A DNA stretch of 6,504 nt, from positions 1-6,504 of the forward strand of contig CAJUFW010000035.1 of the NCBI GenBank assembly GCA_910585655.1. The letters run 5' to 3'. The notes under the pieces were generated by a model, which saw only the letters and a list, made by a program, of their open reading frames with translations, was not told the DNA's origin and did no database searches. The position numbers were made by a program, and so were the translations under genes. Positions 1 to 5,700 of the stretch are shown piece after piece (position 1 is the first letter of the stretch; each line of letters opens with the position of its first letter). The DNA is from an uncultured Lachnospiraceae bacterium. GTDB lineage: Bacteria; Bacillota_A; Clostridia; Lachnospirales; Lachnospiraceae.

Positions 1-851
1 ATATCAGATTTTTTCTTTGGCGGATAGACATAAAATCGTGCGTTTACCGTGTATTCTGTCTCCTGTTCCTCCTGAAAAATCCGAAATAACATTACTTCGT
101 CCTCTTCGATATCCACCAGATAAAACTGATTTTTTTCTTCCTCATAGCAACAGCTTAACTTCCCCATTGTAACGCTGTTAAACTGGCGCATCTGCATAAA
201 ATCAATCCCATATTCCTGCAACACCATGGCAAGCCCATGTTCGGTTGTTAGCTCCTCCTCGCATCCTTCCTGATATACCCAGCCCTTTTCCTCTAATTCT
301 TCCTCTGCCGTCGTATACTCAATACAGGCAAGGGCATTTAACAACATTTCCAGCAGAAAATCCGATACCGTCTCATACATTTTTTTCCAGTCCGTAATCT
401 CATCTGCCTCGTGGTTCCTCCAAACAGGCGGGTCGTCTTTTTCCAAATCTTCCTTACGGATAGCAAAATCAACCACCCCGGCTCCATAATCGCTGCCGAT
501 TTTAAAAAAATCACCGACCAGCTCCGCCCAACGCTCCTTTGGAAGTCTGGAAAACGGATAATAGGCGCTTCCTGCCCGAAATTCTTCATCCTTTTCCCAA
601 TCTTCTTTTTGATCGGCAATCGCTTCCTCGATTTCTTTATAGAGAAAATAAGGCTTCAGTTTCAGATCTCCAATCCGGTTTACCCAGATATCGGAGGTTC
701 CTAACAACGGGCAATCAAGCGCTCTCTCCATAAACTCCTGGTAAACCTTTGGCACGGAAATATCCTTCGGTATAAATTTGCCTAAACTCTTTTTATCAAA
801 CCCCAGCCGGTTTAAAATCTCTACCGCAGACATATCATAACGGATCCCCAT
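1..851 (-). CDS. SUKH (SMI1/KNR4)-like protein, 3' end outside window
   Basis: The frame is open from an ATG at 851 to the left edge, giving 283 codons with no stop, so the C-terminus lies outside the window. The start follows the murA stop by 23 bases and has a purine-rich Shine-Dalgarno (AAGGAAG about 9 nt upstream, AGAGG closer), so it is probably cotranscribed with murA. The protein is acidic and soluble, with no signal peptide or membrane segment. Residues about 30-175 resemble the SUKH fold: IPKDISVPKVYQEFM near the start, then a glycine-containing strand (FKIGSDYGAGVVDFAI, about 116-131), the KEDLEKDDPPV turn (133-143) and the WKKMYETVSDFLLEML helix (155-170). SUKH proteins often act as immunity proteins against contact-dependent or polymorphic toxins, but many are of unknown role. 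No toxin gene is visible here, so the function is open. The family call is from pattern recognition only. Confidence 0.62.
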   Translation of the reverse strand, partial: MGIRYDMSAVEILNRLGFDKKSLGKFIPKDISVPKVYQEFMERALDCPLLGTSDIWVNRIGDLKLKPYFLYKEIEEAIADQKEDWEKDEEFRAGSAYYPFSRLPKERWAELVGDFFKIGSDYGAGVVDFAIRKEDLEKDDPPVWRNHEADEITDWKKMYETVSDFLLEMLLNALACIEYTTAEEELEEKGWVYQEGCEEELTTEHGLAMVLQEYGIDFMQMRQFNSVTMGKLSCCYEEEKNQFYLVDIEEDEVMLFRIFQEEQETEYTVNARFYVYPPKKKSD

Positions 852-874
852 AGCCTCTATCTTCCTTTCTCTCT

Positions 875-2173
875 TTACCCGACCCTTAACCGGAACTTCT
901 GCAGTGCTTTCTCGTCCTCTACCGGGATTTTTTCAATATCTGCCCCCAGCGCCTGCATCTTCTGGTCAAAGTCCTCATAGCCGCGTTCAATGTACTCGAT
1001 CTGATTGACCGTCGTATAACCTTCTGCCACCAGTCCCGCCAGCACCAACGCAGCTCCGGCACGCAAATCAGGAGCGCTTAACCCTGCTCCGGTCATAGCT
1101 CCTACTCCGTCGATAATCGCAGTATTGCCCTCTACTTTAATCGTCGCTCCCATTTTTGCCAATTCGTCTACAAATTTAAAGCGGTTCTCAAATACGCTCT
1201 CCGTCACGATACTCGTACCCTCGGAAAGCGCCAGCAACGTAGTAATCTGCGGCTGCATATCCGTTGGAAACCCCGGATACGGCAGAGTCTTTACATGTGT
1301 ATGCCCCAGACGGGTCTTTGCGATCACCCGTACGGCATCGTCAAATTCCTCCACCGACGCACCGATTTCCACCAGCTTTGCCGTGATCGCCTCCAAATGC
1401 TTAGGGATCACATTTTTAATCAAAACGTCTCCCCTTGTGGCGACTGCCGCCATCATATAAGTACCCGCCTCAATCTGATCCGGAATGATCGAATAGGTGC
1501 TGCCATGTAGCCGCTCTACTCCCTTAATACGGATCACGTCCGTTCCGGCTCCTTTGATATTGGCGCCACAGCTATTTAAAAAGTTCGCCACATCTACGAC
1601 GTGCGGCTCCTTTGCTACATTTTCCAAAATCGTCTGCCCTTCGGCAAGACTGGCGGCAAGCATAATGTTAATGGTTGCGCCTACACTGCTGACGTCAAAA
1701 TAAATATGGTTCCCCTTTAGTTCCTTTGCCTTGACGCCAATCATTCCAAAGCGGATATCTACCTCGGCTCCCATACCCTCAAAACCCTTGATATGCTGGT
1801 CAATCGGACGGCTGCCGATGTTGCATCCCCCTGGAAACGCTACCTGCACCTCACGGAATTTTCCTAAAAGCGCGCCAAGCAGATAATAAGAAGCTCGAAT
1901 CTTACGAATACTCTCATTATCTACGCATCTGCTCTGTATGGTGCTTCCATTTATTTTTACGGTATGTTCGTCCACACGATTCACATATGCCCCCGTCTCT
2001 GCAATCGCCTGGATCATGATATTAATGTCCCTTACGTTCGGCAGATTCTCAATCGTTACTACCTCGTCTGCCATCACTGCCGCTGCCAAAATTCCCAAAG
2101 CTGCATTTTTCGCTCCCCCAATGGATACCTCTCCGCACAGCGGCTTTCCGCCTCTCATTACATACTGTTCCAT
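875..2173 (-). CDS. murA: UDP-N-acetylglucosamine 1-carboxyvinyltransferase (MurA)
   Basis: Cytoplasmic enzyme that transfers enolpyruvate from phosphoenolpyruvate to UDP-N-acetylglucosamine, the first committed step of peptidoglycan synthesis and the target of fosfomycin. The 432-residue length is typical of the EPSP synthase-like family (two inverse alpha/beta domains). Key residues are all visible: K22-N23 in GGAKNAALG, R94, the catalytic cysteine C117 in PGGCNIGSRPIDQH (Cys115 in E. coli, the fosfomycin attachment site), D305 in YPGFPTDMQPQ, D369-R371 in DLRAGAALVLAG and R397 in ERGYEDF. Having cysteine rather than aspartate at 117 predicts fosfomycin sensitivity of this enzyme. The ATG at 2173 has AGGTG five bases upstream. 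Upstream lie a promoter and a leader of about 200 nt; downstream, 23 bases away, is the SUKH-like gene. Firmicutes often carry two MurA paralogues, and the window does not tell which this is. Confidence 0.97.
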   Translation of the reverse strand: MEQYVMRGGKPLCGEVSIGGAKNAALGILAAAVMADEVVTIENLPNVRDINIMIQAIAETGAYVNRVDEHTVKINGSTIQSRCVDNESIRKIRASYYLLGALLGKFREVQVAFPGGCNIGSRPIDQHIKGFEGMGAEVDIRFGMIGVKAKELKGNHIYFDVSSVGATINIMLAASLAEGQTILENVAKEPHVVDVANFLNSCGANIKGAGTDVIRIKGVERLHGSTYSIIPDQIEAGTYMMAAVATRGDVLIKNVIPKHLEAITAKLVEIGASVEEFDDAVRVIAKTRLGHTHVKTLPYPGFPTDMQPQITTLLALSEGTSIVTESVFENRFKFVDELAKMGATIKVEGNTAIIDGVGAMTGAGLSAPDLRAGAALVLAGLVAEGYTTVNQIEYIERGYEDFDQKMQALGADIEKIPVEDEKALQKFRLRVG

Positions 2174-2271
2174 ATATACACCTAGCCTAACTATTCTGTT
2201 TTTTATCTTATCTCTGCCCCTAAAAACAGGCTTTCTCTACTTTTCCTCTTTAAAAACTATCCTGGGCTGTT

Positions 2272-2298
2272 ATTCTTAACATTCTTATTATTCTTACT
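2272..2298. repeat. Three tandem 9-bp repeats in the murA leader
   Basis: ATTCTTA occurs at 2272, 2281 and 2290 on the plus strand with exact 9-bp spacing (two variable bases follow each copy). In the murA transcript this becomes an A/G-rich, probably unstructured stretch, flanked by a GGCUGU element (2319-2314) and an ACAGCC element (2270-2265) that could pair across it. Confidence 0.55.
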
Positions 2299-2352
2299 CT
2301 TTTTGCTTTTCTTACAGCCTGTCAGATCTCCTAAATGATGCGATCCCAAAAG

Positions 2353-2375
2353 ACAGCCTGGCTTTGCCACACTGT
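2353..2375 (-). promoter_or_regulatory. Hairpin in the murA leader RNA
   Basis: About 10 nt after the predicted start site, the minus-strand RNA can form a hairpin of two 10-nt arms (ACAGUGUGGC and GCCAGGCUGU) around an AAA loop, with 9 of 10 positions paired including one G-U and a single G-G mismatch. It is followed by UCUUUU, a weak U tract. This could be an attenuator-like stem or only a stabilising 5' structure. It matches no riboswitch class I can recognise. Confidence 0.35.
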
Positions 2376-2388
2376 TTCGCATAGCTAC

Positions 2389-2416
2389 ATTATAGCATGT
2401 TTTTTCTAAAACACAA
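2389..2416 (-). promoter_or_regulatory. Sigma-A type promoter for murA
   Basis: On the minus strand there is a perfect -10 TATAAT (2394-2389) with the extended TGC in front, and a -35 TTGTGT (2416-2411) at 16 bp spacing. The predicted start near 2382 gives an untranslated leader of roughly 208 nt before murA. It sits between the kinase stop and murA, so murA and the SUKH-like gene can be transcribed independently of the genes upstream. Confidence 0.75.
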
Positions 2417-2436
2417 GCAAAAAAAGCAAAATACAG
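2405..2436 (-). terminator. Weak candidate terminator after the shikimate-kinase-like gene
   Basis: Just after the kinase stop, the minus-strand RNA has AAGAGC and GCUUUU, which can form a 6-bp stem with one G-U around an 8-nt loop, running into a U-rich stretch. The stem is short and AT-rich, so efficiency would be low at best. It is the only terminator-like element seen between the kinase and murA, and it overlaps the murA -35 region. Confidence 0.22.
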
Positions 2437-2439
2437 CTC

Positions 2440-2946
2440 TTAAAAGCCTTTCCGTCTTTCCAGTATCAAATCCATAACCACTCCGGCATCTTCCTGTTCC
2501 GCGTCTATGGTAATATCCGCATACCGCTCGTACAGCGGGCAGCGTTCTTCATACAAATCCTGTAACGTCTGACCATTTTTCAGCACTACTCCACGTTTCA
2601 CGGTATCCTGAATCCTTCCGGCTATCGTCTTATAGGATAACTTGAGGTAAACGACCGTACTGATTTCAGAAAGGTGTTTCATCGCTTCCTCTCCATAGAC
2701 AACGCTTCCCCCAGGAGCGATGACGGCTCTCTGACCTGTCACTCCGGCATTGACCTGGTTTTCAATCTCCATAAAACGTGCCAGTCCTTCTTCTGCTATG
2801 ATTTCCCGCAACAACCTGCCTTCCTGCTTTTGAATCAACAAATCGGTATCTATAAACTCGTACCCCAACGCCTTAGCCAAAATAACGCCTATCGTACTTT
2901 TACCGGATCCCGGCATTCCTATTAACGTAATATTTTCTTTTTTCAT
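2440..2946 (-). CDS. Shikimate-kinase-like P-loop kinase
   Basis: A 168-residue small-molecule kinase of the shikimate kinase family (P-loop NTPase), the usual family length. Seen: Walker A GMPGSGKST (10-18), the FIDTD motif (31-35) whose aspartates bind Mg and shikimate in true AroK, and ERCPLYERYAD (134-144) supplying the conserved arginine R135. Two substrate-site features differ from classical AroK: the arginine of the usual FRxxE motif is methionine (FMEIE, 58-62), and the GGG triplet is GGS (79-81). The lid RPLL motif is also replaced by RGVVL. The product may therefore be a paralogue with another substrate rather than the aromatic-pathway enzyme, so I leave the symbol blank. Start: the ATG at 2946 has AGAGG 7 nt upstream and begins 13 bases after the preceding stop. 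An in-frame ATG at 3030 lies inside the previous gene and would add 28 non-family residues, so I rejected it. Confidence 0.82.
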   Translation of the reverse strand: MKKENITLIGMPGSGKSTIGVILAKALGYEFIDTDLLIQKQEGRLLREIIAEEGLARFMEIENQVNAGVTGQRAVIAPGGSVVYGEEAMKHLSEISTVVYLKLSYKTIAGRIQDTVKRGVVLKNGQTLQDLYEERCPLYERYADITIDAEQEDAGVVMDLILERRKGF

Positions 2947-2959
2947 CCTGCAACCTCTT

Positions 2960-3535
2960 TTATTTTTTCTTTTTTCGCACAGAATAGCCAAAGCTTCCCA
3001 GCTTTTTCCCCAAGCCGAAATATTCTCCATGGGAGTACGCTACCAGCTTTGTATCGTTCAAATGGAATTTCCCCTTTTCATCCAGATATGCCTCGTCCAC
3101 GGACACGCTGACTACCTCTGCCAAAAACAAGTCGTGGCTCCCTAACGGCTTGACCTCTGTCACCTTACATTCAATATTGACTGGGCTTTCAAGAATACCA
3201 GGCGCCGCCACCTTTTCAGACGGATACGGTGTCAATCTCATCTCCTGAAACTTGTCTACTTCTCTGCCGGATTTCACACCGCAATAATCCGCCGCGCGCG
3301 CCAATTCCTCCGTCACTAAGTTGATCACAAACTCTCCGCTTTCCCGGATGATCGGATAGGAATAACGCTCCGGACGTATAGAGATCGATACCATCGCCGG
3401 AGAGCTGCAGATTGTCCCCGCCCAGGCTACCGTAATAATATTTGGCTTTTCTTCTAAGCGGGCGCAACTTACCATCACCGCCGGGATTGGGTAGAGCATA
3501 TTACCTGGCTTCCATATTTGCTTTGTTCTTTTCAT
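2960..3535 (-). CDS. Flavin reductase-like FMN-binding split-barrel protein
   Basis: A 191-residue cytoplasmic protein of the flavin reductase domain family (FMN-binding split beta-barrel), which reduces or binds FMN with NAD(P)H, often as the reductase partner of a monooxygenase or as a stand-alone flavoprotein. Seen: the N-terminal KPGNMLYPIPAVMVSC segment (9-24), NIITVAWAGTICSSPAMVSISI (32-53), RESGEFVINL (64-73), which is typical of the family, and the C-terminal VSVDEAYLD and LVAYSHGEYFGLG strands (145-176). The tail ends in a basic RKKKK run. The ATG at 3535 has AGGG 8 nt upstream and lies behind its own promoter. The kinase gene follows after 13 bases, so they are probably one transcript. 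The substrate and any partner enzyme are not evident from the neighbours. Confidence 0.88.
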   Translation of the reverse strand: MKRTKQIWKPGNMLYPIPAVMVSCARLEEKPNIITVAWAGTICSSPAMVSISIRPERYSYPIIRESGEFVINLVTEELARAADYCGVKSGREVDKFQEMRLTPYPSEKVAAPGILESPVNIECKVTEVKPLGSHDLFLAEVVSVSVDEAYLDEKGKFHLNDTKLVAYSHGEYFGLGKKLGSFGYSVRKKKK

Positions 3536-3565
3536 TCTTCAATCCCTTTCTTTCCCCTCAAACGA

Positions 3566-3588
3566 CCCACTACCCACTATATTATAGT
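3566..3588. repeat. Tandem 7-bp repeat and dyad at the flavin reductase promoter start
   Basis: CCCACTA is repeated head to tail at 3566-3572 and 3573-3579, directly across the predicted start site. It overlaps a 13-bp dyad, ACTATA-T-TATAGT (3576-3588), that contains the -10 box. Such an arrangement could be a repressor operator. The dyad may also be partly a by-product of the TATAAT sequence itself. Confidence 0.35.
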
Positions 3589-3609
3589 AGTTTCCAACCT
3601 CTTCTGCAA
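3581..3609 (-). promoter_or_regulatory. Promoter for the flavin reductase/kinase unit
   Basis: Minus strand: perfect -10 TATAAT (3586-3581), with a weak -35 TTGCAG (3609-3604) at the ideal 17-bp spacing. The predicted start near 3574 gives a leader of about 39 nt. It lies in the 97-base gap behind the DUF3021-type gene, where I see no convincing terminator, so readthrough from lytTR is possible. Confidence 0.6.
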
Positions 3610-3632
3610 CCGAAACTTTTATCTTCGTTTCA

Positions 3633-4325
3633 TCACCAGTCAAAAAACGATTCCGGCAGCGAACCCATAATCACAAAGAACGCAACAAAGATAAACAGTA
3701 ACGTCAGCCCGACTTTAATTCCCAGTTTATTCCATTCCGGTTCTTTTGCATTTTTTAAAGGGTGATCCATTACCCATCTTGGTCCGAAAAAGAGAAAGCT
3801 GTCCCGCTTTGCCATTTCAGGCGACCATTTTTTATATTTACCCTCCCGATCCTCCTCTTCTCTGGAAGCCTCCTGCAACAGTTTTCCATGTTCCGGCTCC
3901 CGCTCCCAAATTTTCCGGTTCATTTTGTCTGCCAGATTTTGATAATAAGAAGCGAAGAAAAACCAACCGATAAAAGAAACGACGATTTCCGCGAAAAAAA
4001 TGACGATACATAATAACCAGTTTCCAAACGGTACCCAGCCTGCAAATATCCCTGCCAAAAAGGTAACGATACAGCCTGTTCCCAAATGCAGTAAAATCTT
4101 CCATCCATAAGAAAGCTTTTCCCTGTCATAAATCAATACCGGAAGAGAAAACGCCATCCCGCTGACGGCTACTCCGACGGCTGATTTACTGAAAAACCAG
4201 TCCCCAAAAACCAGCCTTCCACCGCAGATAGTATCTGCCACAACTCCTATCAGCACAAATATAGTCAATGCAATTGAAATTCCCGACCACGCCAGGTGTA
4301 ATAGCTGCTTTGTTGTTTGTTTCAT
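3633..4325 (-). CDS. DUF3021-type membrane protein with C-terminal extension
   Basis: A 230-residue integral membrane protein. Residues 1-140 look like a DUF3021 domain: four predicted membrane segments (about 11-32, 48-66, 78-98, 102-127), ending in GWFFFASYYQNLADKMNRKI, the family's characteristic end. DUF3021 genes typically lie beside LytTR regulators, as here, and are suspected to control them from the membrane. After residue 140 comes a charged, soluble stretch of about 60 residues (rich in Glu, Lys and Arg), then a fifth hydrophobic segment (about 202-222). This extension is longer than the usual four-helix family member. Start: the ATG at 4325 has AAAGGGGG 7 nt upstream, an excellent Shine-Dalgarno overlapping the lytTR stop. 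The alternative ATG at 4349 lacks this and would overlap lytTR by 11 bases. Confidence 0.72.
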   Translation of the reverse strand: MKQTTKQLLHLAWSGISIALTIFVLIGVVADTICGGRLVFGDWFFSKSAVGVAVSGMAFSLPVLIYDREKLSYGWKILLHLGTGCIVTFLAGIFAGWVPFGNWLLCIVIFFAEIVVSFIGWFFFASYYQNLADKMNRKIWEREPEHGKLLQEASREEEDREGKYKKWSPEMAKRDSFLFFGPRWVMDHPLKNAKEPEWNKLGIKVGLTLLFIFVAFFVIMGSLPESFFDW

Positions 4326-4338
4326 ACAAAAACCCCCT

Positions 4339-4812
4339 TTATAATCCAAGATACCGTTTCAGGTTTGGCAGATATTTTCTGGAAACATACTCTTCACTCT
4401 GGTTTTTCAGCCTCAACAGCATCAGCCCGTTAAACGAAGCCTCTACATAATCCAGATACCGGAGATTGACAAGAGCCGATTTGGAAATCCGCATAAACCC
4501 GCCTCCTAAGTATTGTTCCAGCTCATACAGCCGCTTTCCGCTTACATATTTTTTTGTTTTTCCGTAAACGATTGTCTTTTCCTGCTCCACCCGAATCAAA
4601 TAGACGTCCTCCGGACGAAGCACCACCAACCGTTCCTCTTCTGATACTGTCAGCACCCCAGCCTGCCGGAATATCTGCGCCCCTGCCTGCAATCCTTCTG
4701 GTACCTGCTTTAACAATTCTGCTAGCTGAGTTATTTCTTCTGTCAGCTCTTTTGTATAAAGCACAACATAGGGTTCCTCAATCTCCTCCGACAGTCTGAT
4801 TTCCACCCTCAT
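4339..4812 (-). CDS. Stand-alone LytTR-family DNA-binding regulator
   Basis: A 157-residue transcription factor with a C-terminal LytTR domain (about 55-157), which recognises pairs of short direct repeats in DNA. Typical features are LRPEDVYLIRVEQEKTIVYG (65-84), then FMRISKSALVNLRYLDYV (106-123) and EEYVSRKYLPNLKRYLG (140-156). The N-terminal 55 residues are a short region without a response-regulator receiver domain or its phospho-aspartate, so it is not a classical two-component regulator. The next gene, 13 bases on, encodes a DUF3021-type membrane protein, the usual partner of this subtype, and the two are surely cotranscribed. The ATG at 4812 has a GGGGG-centred Shine-Dalgarno 7 nt upstream. 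Direct repeats in its own leader suggest autoregulation. Other targets are unknown. Confidence 0.88.
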   Translation of the reverse strand: MRVEIRLSEEIEEPYVVLYTKELTEEITQLAELLKQVPEGLQAGAQIFRQAGVLTVSEEERLVVLRPEDVYLIRVEQEKTIVYGKTKKYVSGKRLYELEQYLGGGFMRISKSALVNLRYLDYVEASFNGLMLLRLKNQSEEYVSRKYLPNLKRYLGL

Positions 4813-4873
4813 ATCGCTTCCCCCTCTCCTAATCTATCTTATTTTACATCAATAGGAACACTTTCTTTTTCCT

Positions 4874-4918
4874 TGCTTTTGGATTAAGAGATTGTCTTTT
4901 CTTTTCCTGCTTTTGGAT
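4874..4918. repeat. Direct repeats in the lytTR leader, candidate LytTR operator
   Basis: The 11-mer TGCTTTTGGAT occurs at 4874-4884 and 4908-4918 on the plus strand, 34 bp apart, close to three helical turns. Both are preceded by TTTTCC. The upstream copy sits at the predicted lytTR start site and the other about 35 bases into the transcript. LytTR proteins bind paired direct repeats on one face of the helix, though commonly with closer spacing. Binding here would favour self-repression; this role is inferred. Confidence 0.5.
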
Positions 4919-4924
4919 AGAAAT

Positions 4925-4953
4925 AGTGTACCATAATTTACTTTTTTATTCAA
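4925..4953 (-). promoter_or_regulatory. Promoter for the lytTR-DUF3021 unit
   Basis: Minus strand: -10 TACACT (4930-4925) with an extended TGG in front, and -35 TTGAAT (4953-4948) at 17 bp spacing. Each box has four of six consensus bases. The predicted start near 4918 gives a leader of about 106 nt containing the direct repeats. Confidence 0.6.
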
Positions 4954-5049
4954 TATATTTTTGGTAAGTAGTAAAAATCACAGACTAAAATGTAGAAATC
5001 AGATGGTCATATTACAAAAAACACCCGTTTTCTAAACCGAAAAGATGAG

Positions 5050-5078
5050 TTGACTTTCCTTTATAAAAATGATATCAT
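5050..5078 (+). promoter_or_regulatory. Strong promoter for ppa
   Basis: -35 TTGACT (5050-5055) and -10 TATCAT (5073-5078) are each one base from consensus, with ideal 17-bp spacing. The predicted start near 5085 gives a leader of about 44 nt. The -10 lies inside a 16-bp palindrome. Confidence 0.75.
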
Positions 5079-5081
5079 TTT
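5066..5081. promoter_or_regulatory. Perfect 16-bp palindrome over the ppa -10 box
   Basis: AAAATGATATCATTTT is a perfect inverted repeat with no spacer, covering the ppa -10 hexamer. A dimeric repressor bound here would block polymerase. The half-site ATGAT recalls Fur-family boxes, but the usual central spacing is not matched, so I assign no regulator. A chance palindrome in AT-rich DNA is possible. Confidence 0.4.
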
Positions 5082-5128
5082 ATCAATCTTTTCAATCACA
5101 ATTGCCTAACAGAAAGGAAACATTTCCC

Positions 5129-5665
5129 ATGAATATTTGGCATGATATTAAGGCAGAGCGCATCGCCCCTACCGACTTTGTAGCGGTCATTGAAATCAGC
5201 AAAGGCAGCAATAAAAAATATGAATTAGACAAAGAAACCGGAATGCTGTCATTAGACCGGATTTTGTTTACTGCCACACATTATCCGATGAATTATGGCT
5301 TTATTCCACGGACTTACGGAGACGATAAAGATCCGCTAGACGTACTGGTACTCTGTTCGGAAGCGATCCAGCCTATGACACTGGTACGCTGCTATCCAAT
5401 CGGTGTAATGAAGATGACAGACAGCGGCTTCGGCGACGAAAAAATCATCGCGATTCCTTATGGAGATCCGACCTATGTCGGCTATAAAGATATCTCCGAA
5501 CTGCCAAAGCATATCTTTGATGAAGTACAGCATTTCTTTTCCGTTTACAAAAGTCTGGAAGGGAAAGAAACAGAAGTTGATGGTGTCGGAGGCGCTCCGG
5601 CAGCAATAGAATGTATTGAATACTGTATTGAAAATTATAAGAATAAATTTGTGATAAATCGCTAG
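5129..5665 (+). CDS. ppa: Inorganic pyrophosphatase, family I
   Basis: Cytoplasmic soluble pyrophosphatase that hydrolyses PPi to two phosphates with Mg, pulling biosynthetic reactions forward. Its 178 residues match the bacterial family I length. Active-site residues fall where the E. coli enzyme has them: K30 and E32 in KKYELD, R44, Y56 in NYGFIP, the D66-D68-D71 triad in DDKDPLDV, D98, D103 and K105, and Y140-K141. The family signature is intact except that lysine replaces the small residue in DKD (usually Gly, Ser, Asp or Asn). Start: the ATG at 5129 has AAGGAAA 8 nt upstream and gives the canonical N-terminus. An upstream in-frame ATG at 5069 falls inside the promoter, before the predicted transcript start, so it cannot be used from that promoter. 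The Ig-like gene follows after 35 bases. Confidence 0.97.
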   Translation: MNIWHDIKAERIAPTDFVAVIEISKGSNKKYELDKETGMLSLDRILFTATHYPMNYGFIPRTYGDDKDPLDVLVLCSEAIQPMTLVRCYPIGVMKMTDSGFGDEKIIAIPYGDPTYVGYKDISELPKHIFDEVQHFFSVYKSLEGKETEVDGVGGAPAAIECIEYCIENYKNKFVINR

Positions 5666-5700
5666 AATCATTTCCCAAACGCATAAAAGGAGGCTATCTT

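Larger units (their letters stand above)
4813..5128. other. Divergent intergenic region between lytTR and ppa
   Basis: These 316 bases separate two divergently transcribed units and are AT-rich. They hold the lytTR promoter, direct repeats in the lytTR leader, and the ppa promoter with its palindrome, each listed separately. Between about 4955 and 5045 I see no gene, clear hairpin or repeat; the longest plus-strand ATG frame there is only about ten codons. Confidence 0.8.

Noticed and set aside
338..733. Overlapping reading frames on both strands, 64-97 codons long
   Set aside because: They lie inside the SUKH-like frame, which is open for 283 codons with family-like sequence and a proper Shine-Dalgarno; these alternatives have low-complexity or implausible composition.
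1125..2279. Several plus-strand frames of 68-113 codons
   Set aside because: They are antisense to murA, which has full-length family identity; the products show no recognisable domain and lack convincing ribosome binding sites.
2947..3030. Upstream ATG extending the kinase by 28 residues
   Set aside because: The extension lies within the end of the flavin reductase gene, and the ATG at 2946 has a good Shine-Dalgarno and begins exactly at the family N-terminus.
3611..3632. GAAAC/GTTTC inverted repeat after the DUF3021-type gene as a terminator
   Set aside because: The stem is only 5 bp with a 10-nt loop and is not followed by a U tract, so it does not meet the form of an intrinsic terminator.
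4326..4349. Upstream ATG extending the DUF3021-type protein by 8 residues
   Set aside because: The strong Shine-Dalgarno AAAGGGGG lies inside this extension, at ideal distance from the ATG at 4325.
5069..5128. Upstream ATG extending pyrophosphatase by 20 residues
   Set aside because: It lies within the promoter, ahead of the predicted transcript start, and the extra residues are not part of the family N-terminus.
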